From Cristatella mucedo (taxonomy: Eukaryota; Bryozoa; Phylactolaemata; Cristatellidae): 64,000 nt of DNA. This document shows, one piece after another, positions 63,613 through 64,000 of the stretch; position 1 is the stretch's first letter; each line of letters begins with the position of its first letter. The stretch spans positions 10,248,501 through 10,312,500 of the forward strand of contig WPIO01000005.1 in NCBI GenBank assembly GCA_009760855.2. Reading direction: 5' to 3'. A program made the position numbers and the translations under genes. The notes beneath the pieces were generated by a model. That model had not been told where the DNA came from and made no database searches. It saw only the letters and a program-made list of their open reading frames with translations.

Positions 63613-64000
63613 ATCAGCCATAGCGTACAACTATCGGAACCTCAAAGCACTGCAGAACAGCCTTGCCCCGAAGCCTGGAGCACAACTCGTCGATTATTGT
63701 AAATCATGCCCGCTTTCTATGTGTTTTAATACAAGAACCAGCTAATAATCGCTGGGGATGGCGACGCCTGGGTGTGATACAGCGTTCCAACGTGTCGCTG
63801 TACTCTCCTTAACTTTAACTAAGGCCATCCTCTGCTGAGATAATAAAATGAAACCAAACAGAGCCAACGACGGTACATATAAGCGTCACCTCGCTCGGCT
63901 ATAACAAAAACTTCTGAAGGATTCTAAGACCACTTCTTCGCAGCTACTTTTGCAGCCATCTTGTCTTCATCACCGACGACCGTCACAGCATGGAGGTGCG
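63613..64000. other. No gene recognised
   Basis: Unique DNA to the window end. Confidence 0.45.

Overview
The window is nuclear DNA of an invertebrate animal. It has split genes with GT-AG introns (and two likely GC-AG introns), metazoan gene families, many non-LTR retrotransposon copies, tRNA-derived SINEs, a satellite and long microsatellites. Nothing I can read fixes the phylum. There is no CRISPR array, operon or bacterial gene layout. All calls come from reading the sequence; no database search was possible.

Two genes are secure. (1) On the minus strand, from 27555 down to about 9833, five exons encode the N-terminal flavin monooxygenase region of a MICAL protein, which oxidises actin. 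The exons join in frame into 535 codons. The introns (0.6 to 9.8 kb) are filled with retrotransposon remains. The calponin-homology and LIM parts expected downstream were not found. (2) On the plus strand, 56317-62188, sixteen short exons encode a secreted astacin metalloprotease with the order signal peptide, propeptide, astacin, EGF-like, CUB, EGF-like, MAM, EGF-like, MAM. It totals 964 residues and has a TATA-like box and a polyA signal. A third, partial gene (3-233, plus) resembles the active-site-histidine segment of a trypsin-like protease. A few candidate exons of unknown identity are listed at low confidence.

The rest is mostly repeats. Two LINE families dominate. Family A (L2/CR1-like, 3' hairpin plus a TTA-type microsatellite tail) and family B (jockey/CR1-like, 3' tail of ACATT repeats) occur in many truncated copies on both strands, some nested in one another. 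Two SINE families with tRNA-like heads occur; one carries a 3' end like that of LINE A. A degenerate satellite of about 173 bp occurs at 5.15-6.7, 46.3-46.9 and 49.1-51.1 kb. A 37-bp minisatellite lies at 3.8-4.1 kb.

Layout: 0-9.6 kb trypsin-like fragment, SINEs, minisatellite, satellite and a LINE B with an internal inversion; 9.8-27.6 kb MICAL with repeat-laden introns; 28-30 kb GC-rich DNA with an unknown two-exon candidate; 30-53.6 kb nearly all repeats; 53.6-62.5 kb GC-rich DNA with the astacin gene; 62.5-64 kb no gene, one LINE A tail. GC-rich, CpG-rich islands surround the MICAL 5' exons and the astacin gene, in contrast to the more AT-rich repeat-filled remainder.
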